Notes: a model not told the origin generated them from the sequence alone. Numbered from the stretch's first letter, positions 18,263 through 26,550 are shown. The stretch: 64,000 bases of DNA from an uncultured Methanomassiliicoccus sp. (GCA_944319735.1 CALUEU010000005.1:62001-126000), one strand, 5' to 3'. A program made the numbers and translations.

Positions 18263-18886
18263 CTATAGACCGTCTATGACAATCGCTCTTCTCATAAATG
18301 GGCAACTGTCGCAGGGAATAGATATTACGCACTTATGTCCAGAAGTAACTCCTTTTAATGCACAAACTAGCGCTAGATCCATGGGTCGGAAAGGTTTCTT
18401 TCTTCCGTTTTTGTTTAAAAACGCTACTTCATCTTTCGTGAGCGCATTTCCACAGAAACATCCTTCTTCAACATGCTTCAAGCATTTTGAAAACTCTTTT
18501 TCAGAACATCCGTCACATCTTGTGCCCACTTTAGACAGTTGTCCAAATATATTTGCCAAAGGATCTACGACAAAAAGTTCACCGTCTTTTCCTAGAGTTA
18601 TGTACACAGCACTAGGTGAAGAGGGAGCAATATATTCCATACGAGTTCCTCTGATTTTCTTTTCATCTACTACTTTCCAGAATTCTGAAAGCTGTTGTCC
18701 TAGTTGGTATGATACTTGATGATAACCCATGCCCAGCTTATCAGCAAGCTCCTGCTTGGTTGGAGGTTTATCCAGAGCCATTGCATAGAGTGTGCGCAGT
18801 ATCTCTTTTCTTAAATCATGATTCACTATTGAGGAATATATTTCTGGGTTGATGTACGAAATTTCTATGCGACATCCTGCTGGCAT
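18263..18886 (-). CDS. Cys-rich winged-HTH regulator ending in TAG
   Basis: 207 residues. An ArsR-like winged helix spans about 18-80 (LRKEILRTLYAM, TKQELADKLGMGYHQVSYQLG). The C-terminal half has nine Cys: C124, C127, C135, C143, C145, C175, C186, C192, C195, enough for a metal or Fe-S sensor. Predicted leaderless: TTAAATATT (18916-18908, minus) places transcription start at about 18886, the A of ATG. A perfect palindrome lies upstream of this TATA box. The stop is TAG, in frame with the following GTPase. Confidence 0.75.
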   Translation of the reverse strand: MPAGCRIEISYINPEIYSSIVNHDLRKEILRTLYAMALDKPPTKQELADKLGMGYHQVSYQLGQQLSEFWKVVDEKKIRGTRMEYIAPSSPSAVYITLGKDGELFVVDPLANIFGQLSKVGTRCDGCSEKEFSKCLKHVEEGCFCGNALTKDEVAFLNKNGRKKPFRPMDLALVCALKGVTSGHKCVISIPCDSCPFMRRAIVIDGL

Positions 18887-18907
18887 GCGTGTTTCAAATA
18901 TTTCTCA

Positions 18908-18916
18908 AATATTTAA
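18908..18916 (-). promoter_or_regulatory. TATA box of Cys-rich regulator
   Basis: Minus-strand TTAAATATT centred about 26 bases before ATG 18886, which predicts a leaderless mRNA. AAATATTTGA is repeated 12 bases downstream. Confidence 0.55.
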
Positions 18917-18931
18917 CTTGTTGGTAACGTC

Positions 18932-18951
18932 AATCAATCTATAGATTGATT
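18932..18951. promoter_or_regulatory. Perfect 20-bp palindrome, candidate operator
   Basis: AATCAATCTATAGATTGATT is its own reverse complement over all 20 bases. It lies 16-35 bases upstream of the TATA box of the Cys-rich regulator, the position expected for an activator or autoregulator site. Confidence 0.6.
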
Positions 18952-19014
18952 AAAGAACCATCTTTAGAATTTAGAAATAATTAACAAAATGTATTAAAAA
19001 TTAAATGCTGAGGA

Positions 19015-19034
19015 TGAGTCAGATGTCTGACTCA
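19015..19034 (-). terminator. Hairpin terminator after GAPDH
   Basis: TGAGTCAGA and TCTGACTCA form a 9-bp inverted repeat around two bases. On the minus strand it follows the gap stop by 15 bases and is followed by the T-rich CATTTAATTTTTAATACATTTTG. Confidence 0.65.
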
Positions 19035-19048
19035 GCCAGAGACTGTGT

Positions 19049-20065
19049 TTATTTTGAAATTCCTAAGCTGGAATTTGTTTTTTGAATGGATTTCATTCCG
19101 TCAGATTCTAATTTCATCATCGAACGTATGCAGTCGATGTTTTCTGGCACTACGTCACTTTCTTGATGTACTGCCTGATAATAGAACAACGTATTGTCTT
19201 TAACTTTTATACCGTCTTGCCACACAGCGATCTCCATAAAGTCTCCTCTTCTTCTGTCGAGATCCTTTGCATATTCCATGATTTGAGCTGTGCTTTTGAT
19301 TCCATACTTTCCGTTTACAAACCTGACTCTTGGTGCGCTGTCCCAAACTGCAAGGATGTCCTGTTCTTTTGCTTGTTTCTTTAAGTTTACCGTTATGCAG
19401 TGCACATGCATCAATGTGGTTGGAACTTTTACTACCATTGTTGTAATGTTCATCCAAGGCATGATGGTCTGTACGTCTGGCCCATGATGAGTCGGTAGTT
19501 TTAAAGACGGCTCTATTGCATTGAGAGCTGAACCTTTTATATCAGCGGGATCCGCTCCTCTCCTTACGATCGTTGCTGCTACTGATTCAATCCCATATGC
19601 ATGATCGATTGGAAACAAGGTTCTTACAAGTCCCGTGGTGTTACAGGAAACCACACGGACAAAGTCAGCACCCCAAGCTTCAGAATAATTTGCATAAGCG
19701 TTAAATGAAATGCCTGTCAGGCCATGATCTTCTCCACCTTGAAAGATCGCTTTGACTCCGGCATCTTCGTACATCTTACGGTAACGCTCGCCTACTCCGC
19801 CAGGTGTACAGTCTACAATTATATCCGCTTCTTTAAGCAGATCTTTGAGGGATCCTTTGGCGGCAATACCCTCTTTCTCAAATGACGCTATCTGATCTTC
19901 TTCCGCGGTGTACAATGGGAATTTTTCCATCTCAGCAAGTCTTGCCTCATATGACGGGCGGGTTTTTGTAACTCCTACGATTTCCATGTCATCTTGAGCT
20001 TTCACAGCACATGCAACTCTTTTTCCAATTGTTCCGTAACCGTTAATTCCAACTCTGACCGTCAT
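19049..20065 (-). CDS. gap: Type II (archaeal) glyceraldehyde-3-phosphate dehydrogenase
   Basis: 338 residues from ATG 20065. N-terminal NAD(P) motif VGINGYGTIGKRVACAV, active-site VSCNTTGLVRTL, and FQGGEDHGLTGISFNAYANY are typical of archaeal GAPDH. It interconverts glyceraldehyde 3-phosphate and 1,3-bisphosphoglycerate, in gluconeogenesis together with pgk (25307). Start: AAAAAGGTGAAAAATCA precedes ATG, giving a good SD; the frame runs 12 codons further upstream without one. A TATA-like AATATAAAG near 20142 gives a 5' UTR of about 50 bases. Confidence 0.93.
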   Translation of the reverse strand: MTVRVGINGYGTIGKRVACAVKAQDDMEIVGVTKTRPSYEARLAEMEKFPLYTAEEDQIASFEKEGIAAKGSLKDLLKEADIIVDCTPGGVGERYRKMYEDAGVKAIFQGGEDHGLTGISFNAYANYSEAWGADFVRVVSCNTTGLVRTLFPIDHAYGIESVAATIVRRGADPADIKGSALNAIEPSLKLPTHHGPDVQTIMPWMNITTMVVKVPTTLMHVHCITVNLKKQAKEQDILAVWDSAPRVRFVNGKYGIKSTAQIMEYAKDLDRRRGDFMEIAVWQDGIKVKDNTLFYYQAVHQESDVVPENIDCIRSMMKLESDGMKSIQKTNSSLGISK

Positions 20066-20203
20066 TGATTTTTCACCTTTTTGACGCTGCGCGATCGGCA
20101 AGCGATAGCGATTTATGAGATATGGTTAGTGTTTTTACTTTATATTGATTTTTGTAATGCCACAATGGCCTTTGATCTAATTTTTAGGCTTTATTGCATA
20201 ATA

Positions 20204-20211
20204 TTTTATAT
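20204..20211 (+). promoter_or_regulatory. TATA box of ilv operon
   Basis: TTTTATAT, centre 20207.5. Adding the usual 26-27 bases puts the start of transcription at about 20234, immediately before the ATG of the leader ORF at 20235. Confidence 0.6.
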
Positions 20212-20234
20212 GGAAATGTTATAAGCTGTCCTCA

Positions 20235-20300
20235 ATGTTAGTCTTTGGAGCAGATACCTCGATTTCTATTGTATTGGGTTCTGTAGTATTGACTAGCTGA
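20235..20300 (+). CDS. Ile/Val/Leu-rich leader peptide of the ilvBNC operon (candidate)
   Basis: A 21-codon ORF, ATG 20235 to TGA 20298-20300. Nine of its 21 residues are branched-chain: L2, V3, I10, I12, V13, L14, V17, V18, L19, concentrated in ISIVLGSVVL. The predicted transcript starts at its ATG, so it would be leaderless. CAGATACC (20251-20258) can pair with GGTTCTG (20277-20283), with the Ile-Ile-Val codons in the loop. Its stop codon is the first base of the next hairpin (20300-20325). By analogy with bacterial ilvB leaders it would sense charged branched-chain tRNAs. Translation is not proven. Confidence 0.6.
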   Translation: MLVFGADTSISIVLGSVVLTS

Positions 20301-20335
20301 AGGCACCTAATTTTTTGGTGGCCTTATGCATTTTT
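20300..20335 (+). promoter_or_regulatory. Candidate attenuator hairpin and U-tracts before ilvB
   Basis: AAGGCACC (20300-20307) pairs with GGTGGCCTT (20317-20325) with one bulged G. The loop contains a T6 tract (20311-20316) and a T5 tract follows at 20331-20335. CACCT (20304-20308) can alternatively pair with AGGTG (20339-20343), the ilvB SD. A ribosome at the leader stop codon would cover the left arm, so folding depends on ribosome position. Confidence 0.5.
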
Positions 20336-20348
20336 AGAAGGTGATTAG

Positions 20349-22019
20349 TTGAAAGGTTCTAAAGCCGTTTTCTCTCTGTTGGAAAAAGAAGGGGTTGAGG
20401 TAATGTTTGGATACCCCGGAGGTCAAAGCTTACAGCTTTACGATGATCTGATTGATTCCAGCATACGGCATGTTTTGGTACGCCATGAACAATGCGCTGC
20501 ACACATGGCGGATGGATTTGCACGTGCAACGGGGAAAGTTGGCGTATGTACCTCCACATCAGGTCCCGGTGCAACGAATCTTGTTACGGGGGTTGCCACA
20601 GCCTATGTCGACTCATCACCTATGATGGTTCTGACCGGACAGGTTCCAACAACAGCTCTGGGAAATCAAGCATTTCAGGAAGCTGATTCATTTTCAATCA
20701 TGATGCCGATAACTAAACATAATTTCAGGATTCTTGACCCCTCTGATATTCCAGTAGCTGTCAGAAGAGGAATGAGTATCGCATCTTCTGGAAGAAAAGG
20801 TCCTGTTCACATAGATCTGCCGTCAGATATTCAGAAAATAGAAGTTCCAGAGGAAGCATTCAAAAGAACGTATCGTACTCCGACTGCAATTGAAGATTTT
20901 TCAAAAATCTCCGAGGCCGTTAAAATCCTTATGGAGTCTGAAAGACCACTTCTTCTTGTGGGCGGAGGAGCAGTCTGGGCAGGAGCTGGTCCTGAGATCA
21001 TAAAACTCTCAGAAATTCTTATGGCGCCTGTTGCGACCACAATAATGGCTAAAGGAATTATTCCAGAGACTCATCCTCTTTCACTTGGTATCATTGGAAT
21101 GCATGGCAAAGTGGGAGTAAGAAAAGCATATCTGGAAGCAGATGTGATTCTGGCTATTGGAACTAGGTTTTCAGATCGCACCGCAGGAGCTCAGTCTGGA
21201 TTATCTCCTTCAACAAAATTAATTCAAATTGATATAGATCCTGCCGAAGCTAGCAAACTAGCCCGTACTCAGATTAGACTGGTTGGAGATGCAAGGAAGG
21301 GAGTGACTTCAATCCTTAATGGGCTTTCCATACAGAAGAAAGAATCTGCATGGACTAGAAGAATTAAAGAAATTCAAGATGCTTGTAATTGCAATATCAA
21401 CATAATGTCTGCACCAATCCTGCCGCAAAAGGTAATCCATGATCTAAATGAAACTCTTGACAAAGGAGCGATAGTCACAACGGATGTTGGTCAGAACCAG
21501 ATGTGGGTGGCTCATTTTCTCAAGACACAGAATCCGCGACAGTTCATCAGCTCCGGTGGCTTTGGTACGATGGGATTCGGACTTCCAGCTGCGATGGGTG
21601 CAAAATGCGCATTTCCTGATGAAACGGTCATCTGTGTGACTGGGGACGGTGGAATCCAGATGGTATTTCAGGAATTTGCTACAGCTGTTTCTGAGAACCT
21701 ACCTGTCGTGGTATGCGTTTTTAACAACAGCTGGCTGGGAATGGTTAAGCAATGGCAGAAATTGTTCAATGATAAACGTTACAGCGGCACACATCTCAGC
21801 GGAAATCCTGATTTTGTTAAGTTGGCTCAGGCATATGGGGCAGATGGAATCTGTGTCGAAAAACCTTCTGAAATCAAAGAGGCGTTACAGGCAGGTTACA
21901 AAGCTGGTGTGCCTTATTTAATTGATCTCAGGATTGATCCGGAGGAAGATGTTCTGCCCATGATACCTCCAGGCGATGGTCCAGCCACAATCATAAAGGG
22001 GAGATGCACTTGGAATTAA
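20349..22019 (+). CDS. ilvB: Acetohydroxyacid synthase, catalytic subunit
   Basis: 556 residues. ThDP enzyme making acetolactate or acetohydroxybutyrate, the first common step to valine, leucine and isoleucine. Catalytic Glu E47 in HEQCAAHMADG, SGPGATNLVTG, and the ThDP-binding GDGG...NN segment (VTGDGGIQM to VFNNSWLG) are present. Start is TTG 20349, with the SD GGTGA at 20340-20344. The stop lies inside the next gene (16-base overlap). A leader ORF and hairpin lie just upstream. Confidence 0.95.
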   Translation: MKGSKAVFSLLEKEGVEVMFGYPGGQSLQLYDDLIDSSIRHVLVRHEQCAAHMADGFARATGKVGVCTSTSGPGATNLVTGVATAYVDSSPMMVLTGQVPTTALGNQAFQEADSFSIMMPITKHNFRILDPSDIPVAVRRGMSIASSGRKGPVHIDLPSDIQKIEVPEEAFKRTYRTPTAIEDFSKISEAVKILMESERPLLLVGGGAVWAGAGPEIIKLSEILMAPVATTIMAKGIIPETHPLSLGIIGMHGKVGVRKAYLEADVILAIGTRFSDRTAGAQSGLSPSTKLIQIDIDPAEASKLARTQIRLVGDARKGVTSILNGLSIQKKESAWTRRIKEIQDACNCNINIMSAPILPQKVIHDLNETLDKGAIVTTDVGQNQMWVAHFLKTQNPRQFISSGGFGTMGFGLPAAMGAKCAFPDETVICVTGDGGIQMVFQEFATAVSENLPVVVCVFNNSWLGMVKQWQKLFNDKRYSGTHLSGNPDFVKLAQAYGADGICVEKPSEIKEALQAGYKAGVPYLIDLRIDPEEDVLPMIPPGDGPATIIKGRCTWN

Positions 22020-22366
22020 TCATGATCATTGGTGAACGGTCCCCAGGTCTCGTTCAAAGAGTCATAATAGAACTGGGAAGACGTGGAATTGAGTCTGAAA
22101 AGATGTTTATGGTCCACGAAGGTGATAAAACTAAGATAATCGTTGAGGCAAACGTTGGTAAAATGAATGGCCGTCTCCTGCATGCACTCATGGGTCTGCA
22201 GGATGTTGAGCTAGCAGAGTATATCCATGAAGACTATTACTGCTTCTGGAAGTGCTCTCCAAACACCACCTCAGAGTTTCTCATCTCCTGTGGTGAAGAA
22301 AACCCCTCGGAAATTCAGAAACTTGCTGAAGAATACATCTGCAAATATGAAAAATGTGAAAACTAA
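22004..22366 (+). CDS. ilvN: Acetohydroxyacid synthase regulatory (ACT) subunit
   Basis: 120 residues. The N-terminal ACT domain (LELIMIIGERSPGLVQRVIIELGRRGI) corresponds to the valine-binding domain of IlvN/IlvH. The remainder is short and Cys-containing, unlike the usual 160-residue IlvH, so it is a compact form. It overlaps ilvB and precedes ilvC by 11 bases with an SD (GGTGATAAG) between. Confidence 0.78.
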   Translation: MHLELIMIIGERSPGLVQRVIIELGRRGIESEKMFMVHEGDKTKIIVEANVGKMNGRLLHALMGLQDVELAEYIHEDYYCFWKCSPNTTSEFLISCGEENPSEIQKLAEEYICKYEKCEN

Positions 22367-22377
22367 TTGGTGATAAG

Positions 22378-23367
22378 ATGGTATCTAAAATATATCACGA
22401 CTCAGACGCTGATCTAAGCGTATTGAATGGTAAAAAGATTGCAGTTATCGGTTACGGTAACCAGGGACGTGCACAAGCAACGTGTCTCCACGACTCAGGC
22501 ATGGATGTTGTAGTCGGTTTAAGAAAGAACGGAAAATCTTGGAAAATTGCAGAGTCAGATGGACTCAAGGTAGCAGAGGTCTCTGATGCTGTAAAAGGTG
22601 CAGACATAGTCATGATCCTCATTCCTGATGAAGTTCAGCCTGCAGTTTATTCAGAACAGATAGCTCCTAATCTAAAAGATGGAGCTGCTCTTGAATTCGC
22701 TCATGGATTTGCTATAACATTTAATTTCATCAAGCCGCCTCAAAACTGCGATGTAATTATGGTAGCTCCGAAATCTCCAGGCAGAATGGTGCGTCAGACA
22801 TATCTGGAAGGATTTGGAGTACCTTCACTCATAGCAATCCATCAGGATGCATCTGGAAATGCAAAGACTCTAGCTCTTGCCTTGGCAAAAGGTATCGGCT
22901 CTACAAAAGCAGGTGTTCTGGAAACAGACTTCAGGGAAGAAGCAACTTCAGATTTATTTGGAGAACAGTCGGTTCTCTGCGGTGGAGTTACAGCACTTAT
23001 AGAAGCTGGTTTTGAAACTTTAGTGAATGCTGGATATAAACCAGAGATCGCTTATTTTGAAGTTCTTCATGAGTTGAAACTAATCGTTGATCTGATCCAG
23101 ACTGGTGGAATCATGCACATGTGGGAATCCGTTTCAAACACTGCTGAATATGGCGGATTAAGCCGCAGAGATGCAGTCATAAATGAAGACTCTAAAAAAG
23201 CAATGAAGCAAATTTTAGAGGACATTCAGTCAGGTAAATTCGCTGAAGAGTGGTCTCAAGAATGGAAAGTAGATCTCGCTGGCATGAAAGAAATGGAAGC
23301 CAAGGATGCCGACAAACAGATTGAAAAAGTTGGAAAAGAAATCCGCGCTCTTTTTGAAAGAAACTAA
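22378..23367 (+). CDS. ilvC: Ketol-acid reductoisomerase
   Basis: 329 residues, class I length. NADPH motif IAVIGYGNQGRAQATCL, the metal site region VLETDFREEATSDLFGEQSVLCGG and the C-terminal TAEYGGLSRR are all family signatures. Second enzyme of valine and isoleucine synthesis. The operon closes with a hairpin terminator at 23374; ilvD is not in the window. Confidence 0.96.
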   Translation: MVSKIYHDSDADLSVLNGKKIAVIGYGNQGRAQATCLHDSGMDVVVGLRKNGKSWKIAESDGLKVAEVSDAVKGADIVMILIPDEVQPAVYSEQIAPNLKDGAALEFAHGFAITFNFIKPPQNCDVIMVAPKSPGRMVRQTYLEGFGVPSLIAIHQDASGNAKTLALALAKGIGSTKAGVLETDFREEATSDLFGEQSVLCGGVTALIEAGFETLVNAGYKPEIAYFEVLHELKLIVDLIQTGGIMHMWESVSNTAEYGGLSRRDAVINEDSKKAMKQILEDIQSGKFAEEWSQEWKVDLAGMKEMEAKDADKQIEKVGKEIRALFERN

Positions 23368-23373
23368 ATCTTC

Positions 23374-23399
23374 AGGGGAGAGATCCCCTCATCATTTTT
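23374..23399 (+). terminator. Terminator of ilvBNC
   Basis: AGGGGA and TCCCCT form a 6-bp stem with a GAGA loop, seven bases after the ilvC stop, followed by CATCATTTTTA. Confidence 0.65.
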
Positions 23400-23478
23400 A
23401 TTTCAAGCATATGCCAAAACATTTTTTGAGTTAGAATGGAATTATTTTGATCAGTGGTTTTTTGAATAAAAATATGTG

Positions 23479-23507
23479 ATGGTTTCTGATGCCAGAAACC
23501 ATTTTTT
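23479..23507. terminator. Strong bidirectional terminator between ilvC and terC
   Basis: ATGGTTTCTG and CAGAAACCAT make a perfect 10-bp stem with loop ATGC. T6 follows on the plus strand; on the minus strand ATATTTTTATT follows. It separates the convergent ilvC and terC transcripts. Confidence 0.7.
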
Positions 23508-23511
23508 GTTA

Positions 23512-24447
23512 TTATGTTGCCATCTTTGTTTGCTTAAGATGCTTGCTCCTTATCACAGATGCCACTATCGATATCAATAACACCGATAGAATAATTCCAA
23601 GTGATACAAGAACATCCACATGGTATCCAACGATCGGCAGAAGCATTTTTATACCGACGAATGCCAGAATTACTGCAAGTCCGTATTTGAGATAATACAT
23701 TGCAGACATTACTCCTGCAAGGGCAAAATACAGGGACCTAAGACCAAGAATTGCAAACACGTTTGATGTGTAGACAATAAACATGTCAGTTGTAATTCCC
23801 ATGACTGCAGGTATAGAGTCTACGGCGAATACAACATCTGTACTTTCAATCACTAAGAGCGCAAGGAACAATGGAGTGGCAGCAAGAACGCCCGCATTCC
23901 TCACAAAGAATTTTCCTCCATGAGAATCTGTGCTCACAGGCATTATCTTTTTAAACCCTCTGACTACAATGTTCTTGTCTGGGTCCACTTTTTGATCTTT
24001 TTGAACTGCCAGTTTTACAGCGGTAATCAAAAGGAATATTCCGAAAATATATAACAGCCAGTCAAACTTTTCGACAAGAGTCACTCCAGCGAAGATAAAT
24101 ATCGCTCTGAACACTAAAGCACCGATAATACCATAAAACAATATTTTGTGTTGATATTCTGGGGCAATTCCGAAGAATGCAAATATTATAATAAACACAA
24201 ATAAATTATCAACGCTAAGTGCTTTTTCCATTACATATGCGGCAGTATATTCCAGACCACTCTGGGAGCCCATTTGCCAAAAAATAACGGCATTAAATGC
24301 AAGGGCGATCCCAATCCAGAATGCGCTCATTATAAGCGCTTCTTTTACCCCGATAACATGGCTCTTACGATTAAAAACACCCAGATCCAATGCTAAAAGG
24401 ATAACTACGATAACAGCGAATGCTATCCACATCGTGTCGCTAAACAT
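23512..24447 (-). CDS. TerC/Alx family integral membrane protein
   Basis: 311 residues with about nine helices. Family signatures are ALSVDNLFVFIIIFAFFGI and LLVIESTDVVFAVDSIPAVMGIT, each with conserved acidic residues in the membrane, and SNVFAILGLRSLYFAL. Members include Alx and MeeY-type manganese exporters, so a role in Mn2+ export or metalation of secreted proteins is plausible. No yybP-ykoY type motif is visible upstream. Monocistronic. Confidence 0.88.
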   Translation of the reverse strand: MFSDTMWIAFAVIVVILLALDLGVFNRKSHVIGVKEALIMSAFWIGIALAFNAVIFWQMGSQSGLEYTAAYVMEKALSVDNLFVFIIIFAFFGIAPEYQHKILFYGIIGALVFRAIFIFAGVTLVEKFDWLLYIFGIFLLITAVKLAVQKDQKVDPDKNIVVRGFKKIMPVSTDSHGGKFFVRNAGVLAATPLFLALLVIESTDVVFAVDSIPAVMGITTDMFIVYTSNVFAILGLRSLYFALAGVMSAMYYLKYGLAVILAFVGIKMLLPIVGYHVDVLVSLGIILSVLLISIVASVIRSKHLKQTKMAT

Positions 24448-24542
24448 CTAGATTTCGCTCCAAGGCGTAAATTCTGTTTTTCGCATATCTCGTTCACATT
24501 ATTAAGCTTTGTATGACCAGATCAAACAGTTCAGCGATATTT

Positions 24543-25220
24543 TCACCCCCATGGATCTATGAAATCTTCATCTTCACTGCAAATCATCCTGCGTCGTGTT
24601 TGATGAAGTTCTCCGTATTTTTTATGGCATGCTGGACACAGAGTTTTTAGATTCCCAGGATGGTCAGAACCGCCTAATGACCTTGGTATGATATGATGTA
24701 CTTCCAATGATTCTTTCCGATATCCTCCCTTTCCATGCTTTAACAGAGGATCGTATATTTTACGGCTGCTTTTACCAAATTCTACACCGCAGTCTTGACA
24801 AGTATATCTATCTCTTCTGAGAACTCTTTGTCTAATATTTGGCCACAGATGTGTGCGGACCCACTCATCCGTCCAGTCTGAATAAATGGGCTTACGCGTT
24901 CCTTCGGCATAGTACTTAGGCGGTTGTGAAAACTCTTTTCTAAGCTCAATAAATGCTTGATTTACGTTGTATTTCTCTTTGCACAGTTTTTGTGCTCCCG
25001 ATCCTGGATAATGTCTTTTTTTACAGTAGGGACAGAATTCCAGAGTCTTGATCTCACCTTTTCTGTAAGGACATTTTCTCATCGTCTCTTGTTTACAAAA
25101 TACTGGCATGCCCGCTTCATTTGTTAGTTTATATGTGCCGTCCTCATTGAGCAATCCACAATGACTCTCTCGGAGAGGATCAAGGCGGTTAAGGCAGAGA
25201 TCGGGCATCATCATTTCCAT
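24543..25220 (-). CDS. HNH endonuclease family protein
   Basis: 225 residues. A C-terminal HNH domain with zinc Cys pairs: CQDCG, then LEVHHIIPRSLGGSDHPGNLKTLCPACHKKYGELH. The N-terminal half has further Cys (CKQETMRKCPY, CPYCKKRHYPG) that may form a second zinc site. Stand-alone HNH proteins can be defence, repair or mobile-element nucleases; no partner gene is adjacent. Start uncertain among several near Met codons (25220-25208). Confidence 0.72.
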   Translation of the reverse strand: MEMMMPDLCLNRLDPLRESHCGLLNEDGTYKLTNEAGMPVFCKQETMRKCPYRKGEIKTLEFCPYCKKRHYPGSGAQKLCKEKYNVNQAFIELRKEFSQPPKYYAEGTRKPIYSDWTDEWVRTHLWPNIRQRVLRRDRYTCQDCGVEFGKSSRKIYDPLLKHGKGGYRKESLEVHHIIPRSLGGSDHPGNLKTLCPACHKKYGELHQTRRRMICSEDEDFIDPWG

Positions 25221-25306
25221 AACTTATATCAGACTAATCCATATTACGGTCAACTGGACAAACATATATTATTTACCATTTGCAATAGGGGGATAGTATT
25301 ACGCGG

Positions 25307-26527
25307 ATGACTGCTATGAAACAATTCAACACTCTGGATGATTTTCAGTTTGAAGATAAGACTGTTCTATTGAGAGTAGATATTAACTGCCCTTTAGATA
25401 AGGAAACGTTAAAACTGACTGATGACAACCGTATCAGGCATATAGTTCCAACTGTTAGGGAGTTACTGGATGATGGGGCAAAGGTTGTTATTATTGCCCA
25501 CCAAGGTAGGCCTGGAGAATGGGATTTCATAGATCTTCAGCAGCATGCTGAATGCCTTTCAAAGTACCTTTGCAAACAGGTGAAGTATGTAGATGATATT
25601 CTTGGAGAGTCTGCTCTTTCAGAGATAAGGAGTCTCACACCAGGAAATGTGATTATGCTCAAAAATATCCGTGAACTGCCTTATGAATTGGAAAAAAAGA
25701 GTGCAGAGGAGCATGCTAATAGTGAACTTGTGAAGACCTTAGCGCCGTTATGCGATTACTATGTAAATGATGCATTTGCTACAGCCCACCGTTCTCAGTG
25801 TTCATTGGTAGGTCCACCTTGCATCTTACCATCTGCTGTAGGTAGGCTGATGGAAAAGGAACTCACTGCTTTATCATCTGTTTTCAGCGATACCAATCAT
25901 CCTTCTGTTTTCATCCTTGGTGGATCTAAATTTTCTGATGCCATCAAAGTTATGGACCGTGCTTTGACAAGCAAAGCTGCTGACACGATCATCCTCGTTG
26001 GGCTTACTGCCTCAGCATTTCTTGTAGCAAGAGGTGTAGATATCGGAGAACCGTCCAGAAAAGCTCTGGAAGCAGAACTTACTCCAGAAACGTTAGAAGC
26101 TGCAAAGAAGCTTTTAAGAGAGCGTGGGGAACACATTCTCCTTCCATTTGATGTAGCTGTAGAGGAAGATGGAAAACGCAGAAATCTGCTCGTAGGAGAT
26201 TTGCCGATAAACGCTCCAATCTATGACATTGGAAAAAGCTCCATCGAGAAATTTACGAAAGTTATTGATCCTGCAAAGACTGTGTTTATGTCAGGGCCAG
26301 CAGGATTAATTGAAAAAGAACAATTCACAAGAGGCACCCGCGATCTTATGACTGCAATGGCCCACTCACACGCATACACTTTGCTGGGCGGAGGACATAC
26401 AGTCGGAGCAGCGGAAAGGTTCGGCATGTCTGAACGTTTTTCATATGTGAGCACAGCCGGTGGAGCATTAGAAACATTCATTCTTGGAAAACCATTGCCG
26501 GCTGTTGAAGCTTTAAGAAAAAAATAA
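25307..26527 (+). CDS. pgk: Phosphoglycerate kinase
   Basis: 406 residues, archaeal type. TVLLRVDINCPLD is the N-terminal substrate loop, IIAHQGRPGEWDF the second, NDAFATAHRSQCSLVG the third, and LLGGGHTVGAAERFG the ATP-site region. It interconverts 3-phosphoglycerate and 1,3-bisphosphoglycerate. ATG 25307 or 25316; ATATATTAT at 25263-25271 suggests transcription from about 25293. Followed by a 9-bp hairpin terminator. Confidence 0.95.
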   Translation: MTAMKQFNTLDDFQFEDKTVLLRVDINCPLDKETLKLTDDNRIRHIVPTVRELLDDGAKVVIIAHQGRPGEWDFIDLQQHAECLSKYLCKQVKYVDDILGESALSEIRSLTPGNVIMLKNIRELPYELEKKSAEEHANSELVKTLAPLCDYYVNDAFATAHRSQCSLVGPPCILPSAVGRLMEKELTALSSVFSDTNHPSVFILGGSKFSDAIKVMDRALTSKAADTIILVGLTASAFLVARGVDIGEPSRKALEAELTPETLEAAKKLLRERGEHILLPFDVAVEEDGKRRNLLVGDLPINAPIYDIGKSSIEKFTKVIDPAKTVFMSGPAGLIEKEQFTRGTRDLMTAMAHSHAYTLLGGGHTVGAAERFGMSERFSYVSTAGGALETFILGKPLPAVEALRKK

Positions 26528-26550
26528 AGGCTCTCATCTGAGAGCCTATT
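26528..26550 (+). terminator. Terminator of pgk
   Basis: AGGCTCTCA and TGAGAGCCT form a perfect 9-bp inverted repeat directly after the TAA, followed by ATTTCC. The T-tract is weak. Confidence 0.55.

Noticed and set aside
24448-24542. yybP-ykoY manganese riboswitch before terC
   Set aside because: The spacer is under 100 bases and shows no recognisable conserved core.
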